Origin: Solwaraspora sp. WMMD1047
GTDB lineage: Bacteria > Actinomycetota > Actinomycetes > Mycobacteriales > Micromonosporaceae
NCBI RefSeq assembly: GCF_029626155.1
Contig: NZ_JARUBL010000001.1
Span: 3,328,501-3,392,500 of the forward strand
DNA length: 64,000 bases
Direction: 5' to 3'
Of the stretch, positions 61,944 to 64,000 are shown piece after piece. The translations under genes and the position numbers were made by a program. The notes below the pieces were generated by a model, which saw only the letters and a list, made by a program, of their open reading frames with translations, did not search any database and was not told the origin of the DNA. Positions within the stretch are counted from its first letter, which is position 1. Every line of letters begins with the position of its first letter.

Positions 61944-63494
61944 GTGAACAACAGCCTCAGACAGCGCAAGAGAATTACCAGGATAGCTGTGCCGACGGCG
62001 GTGTTGATGCTGGTCGGCGGCGCGGTGGCGGTGCAGTCCATCCCGCCGGCCGCGGCGGCCGAGACCACCCTGCGGGCGGCGGCCGCCAACGCCGGACTGT
62101 TCTTCGGCGTGGCCGCCTCACCCAACCGGCTCTACCCGATCGTCGGGCAGGAGTTCAACCAACTGACCGGCGAGAACGACATGAAGCCGGACCGGATCGC
62201 CACCTCGAGCGGCGGACTGCAGAACACCGGCGGCGCGGACAGCCTGGTCAACCACGCCCAGAGCAACAACATGCTGGTCCGTGGTCACACCCTGGTGTGG
62301 CACTCGCAGGCCGGCGCGCTGCAGGGGGCCAGCCAGGCGACGCTCAACAACTTCATCGGCAACGCCATCAACCGGTGGGGCAGCCGGATCGCCTACTGGG
62401 ACGTGGTCAACGAGGCACTGGAGGACAACAACACCGGCCGGCGCCGCAACCAGTGGCCGCACACCATGAACCGGGACGCCAACGGCGACGGCGACTTCTT
62501 CGACGCCGGTGACACCGACGTCATCCGGGACTCGTTCATCCGGGCCAGGCAGGTCGTACAGGCCGGCGGATACAACACCAAGCTCTGCATCAACGACTAC
62601 GACGTCGAAGGGCTGACGGTCCGGGGCGGCACCCCGAACCGCAAGTCCAACGCGCTGTACGACATCGTCCGCAACTACCGGCAGTACATCGACTGCGTCG
62701 GGTTCCAGGCGCACTTCAACGACAACCCGAACAGCATCATCACCGACGACCTGCAGGCGAACATCCAGCGCTTCGCCGACCTCGGCGTGGAGGTGCACCT
62801 CTCCGAGGTGGACATCGACGACGACCTGAGCAACAACGACATCGGTGCGGGCCAGGCGGAGAACTACCGCAAGGTCGTGCGGGCCTGCCTGAACGTCGCG
62901 AGGTGCACCGGCATCACCGTCTGGGGCATCGCCGACAGCGAGTCGTGGCGCTCCTCGGAGCGGGGCCTGCTCTTCACCGGTGGCAATGGCAGCTACCAGA
63001 AGAAGGCCGCCTACCACGCGGTCCTCGACGAGCTGAACAAGGGCCGCAACATCACCACCCCGCCGCCGACCACGCCGCCGGTGACGACCCCGCCGCCGAC
63101 CACCCCACCGGTCGACCCGACCACGCCGCCGCCGACCACCCCGCCGGTGACGACGCCGCCGCCGCCGACGACGACGCCGCCGACCACGCCGCCGAACCCG
63201 AGCACCGGCTGCTCGGCGACGGTCTCGCTGAACTCGTGGACCGGTGGCTTCGTCGCCACCGTCCGGGTCACCGCCGGTGCCGCCCGGATCAACGGCTGGA
63301 GTGTGCAGCTCACCCTGCCGTCCGGGGCGACCGTGACCAACGCCTGGAACGCCAGCCGCTCCGGTTCAAGCGGCACGGTCCAGTTCAGCAACGTCAGTTA
63401 CAACGGCTCGGTGAACGCCGGCCAGACCACCGAGTTCGGGTTCCAGGGCACCGGGACCGCCACTGGCATGACCCCGGTCTGCAGCGCATCCTGA
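61944..63494 (+). CDS. Secreted GH10 endo-1,4-beta-xylanase with CBM2
   Basis: 516 aa. GTG at 61944 follows AAGGAGGG. Signal peptide with cleavage near residue 39 (AAAA). GH10 barrel about 40-370 with acid/base E157 in WDVVNEAL and nucleophile E288 in LSEVDI. A long Pro/Thr linker (about 371-420) leads to a C-terminal CBM2 (about 423-516; CSATVSLNSWTGG at its start, Cys pair at both ends), which binds cellulose or xylan. It has its own promoter and terminator. Confidence 0.95.
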   Translation: MNNSLRQRKRITRIAVPTAVLMLVGGAVAVQSIPPAAAAETTLRAAAANAGLFFGVAASPNRLYPIVGQEFNQLTGENDMKPDRIATSSGGLQNTGGADSLVNHAQSNNMLVRGHTLVWHSQAGALQGASQATLNNFIGNAINRWGSRIAYWDVVNEALEDNNTGRRRNQWPHTMNRDANGDGDFFDAGDTDVIRDSFIRARQVVQAGGYNTKLCINDYDVEGLTVRGGTPNRKSNALYDIVRNYRQYIDCVGFQAHFNDNPNSIITDDLQANIQRFADLGVEVHLSEVDIDDDLSNNDIGAGQAENYRKVVRACLNVARCTGITVWGIADSESWRSSERGLLFTGGNGSYQKKAAYHAVLDELNKGRNITTPPPTTPPVTTPPPTTPPVDPTTPPPTTPPVTTPPPPTTTPPTTPPNPSTGCSATVSLNSWTGGFVATVRVTAGAARINGWSVQLTLPSGATVTNAWNASRSGSSGTVQFSNVSYNGSVNAGQTTEFGFQGTGTATGMTPVCSAS

Positions 63495-63500
63495 CCGCCA

Positions 63501-63538
63501 CCGGTCCTGGACGGGCGGCTGCGCCCGTCCAGGACCGG
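63501..63538 (+). terminator. Intrinsic terminator after the second xylanase
   Basis: A perfect 16-bp inverted repeat (63501-63516 and 63523-63538) with a 6-base loop, beginning 6 bases after the stop codon. Confidence 0.87.
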
Positions 63539-63667
63539 CAGGTGGCCACCGGGGGTACTTTCGTGTCGATCGCAATTCCGAACGGAAAGCCCGGACGGAA
63601 CTTGTGCCATCTGCGCAAAAAGTTGGTCGACTCTTGACTAAATGATCAATGTCGAGAGCATGGTTCG

Positions 63668-64000
63668 ATGCGCCCAATCTCCACCTGGCCCCGCCGCGTC
63701 CTCGCGACGCTTTCCGCCGTCGGACTCGTCACCGCGGTCGCCGCGCTCGGAGCTGCGCCACCCGCAGCCGCGCACGGCACCCTCGGGATGGCCACGCCGG
63801 CCGAGGGCAGCACCGTAACCGAGCCGTTGACCATCGTGGAGCTGTACTTCACGGAGCAGGTCGCCTCGAACGCGTACTTCACCGTCACGGCTCCGGGCGG
63901 CGGCCGGGTCGACAACGGTTGGGCCTACGGATCAGCCAAGCCCCTGGACCAGCCGGTGCGCGAATACTTCCTGGTGGAGGGGAAGTTCGAGCCACGGGAG
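63668..64000 (+). CDS. CopC-domain secreted protein, 3' partial
   Basis: ATG at 63668, open to the window end (111 codons seen). Signal peptide MRPISTWPRRVLATLSAVG followed by a hydrophobic stretch ending PAAAHGTL. The mature N-terminal His and the following ATPAEGSTVTEPLTIVELYF fit the CopC copper-binding domain, whose first His ligates Cu(II). Such proteins are often followed by a membrane segment or a CopD gene; that part is outside the window. Confidence 0.8.
   Translation, partial: MRPISTWPRRVLATLSAVGLVTAVAALGAAPPAAAHGTLGMATPAEGSTVTEPLTIVELYFTEQVASNAYFTVTAPGGGRVDNGWAYGSAKPLDQPVREYFLVEGKFEPRE

Overview
The window is about 72-75% G+C, with GTG and TTG starts, ATGA/GTGA gene overlaps, secreted enzymes carrying ricin-type (CBM13) or CBM2 modules, and secondary-metabolite genes. 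This points to a filamentous actinomycete, most likely of the Micromonospora family; the taxon is inferred from style, not proven. I see no rRNA, tRNA, transposase or CRISPR array.

Layout. (1) 1-4426: the 3' end of a polyketide or fatty-acid locus: a tandem ketosynthase protein whose second KS is dead, a crotonyl-CoA carboxylase/reductase and a type II thioesterase. (2) 4427-10464: an island of secreted polymer hydrolases, namely a GH10 xylanase, a cutinase/PET-hydrolase-like polyesterase and a PHB-depolymerase/CE1-type esterase, all with C-terminal CBM13. Decayed regulator fragments, operator-like repeats and strong terminators lie between them. (3) 10496-21425: an acyl-CoA/ketone catabolism locus with an acyl-CoA dehydrogenase divergent from a SnoaL-FMO fusion. 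A CUT2-type ABC importer, acetoacetyl-CoA synthetase-like ligase, TetR regulator, SDR and ACAD10-like phosphotransferase follow. (4) 21523-22244: two small hypothetical genes.

(5) 22266-61544: a large biosynthetic gene cluster that I cannot match to a described pathway. It has an NB-ARC/TPR regulator, an A-T-C-T NRPS, an Asn/Arg-hydroxylase-like dioxygenase and a long minus-strand operon. That operon encodes 2,3-diaminopropionate synthesis (SbnA/SbnB-like), an ornithine-carbamoyltransferase-like enzyme with a changed substrate loop, KAS III, a BtrJ-like ATP-grasp ligase, a BtrK-like decarboxylase, an ACP, a Cys-less KAS-like protein and two acyl-CoA-dehydrogenase-type proteins. Next come a stand-alone C domain, two ABC exporters, an XRE/NB-ARC regulator, a stand-alone A domain, a type II TE and a T-TE protein lacking the nucleophile. 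The plus-strand operon that follows encodes a class-II-aaRS-like amino acid:carrier-protein ligase, an MbtH protein, a C-T-C-A(dead)-T NRPS, an ACP and a KS/chain-length-factor pair. A StrR/ParB-like regulator closes the cluster.

How it may work (inference): free-standing loaders (A domain, aaRS-like ligase, ATP-grasp ligase) charge carrier proteins in trans. The building blocks would be diaminopropionate, its carbamoyl derivative, a hydroxylated Asn-like residue and a decarboxylated aminoacyl-ACP. The NRPSs and the KS/CLF pair would join them, and the ABC proteins would export the product. Three divergent promoters inside the cluster share one composite dyad, a likely operator for the StrR-like regulator.

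(6) 61855-64000: a second GH10 xylanase (CBM2) with a clear promoter and terminator, then the start of a CopC-domain protein cut by the window edge.
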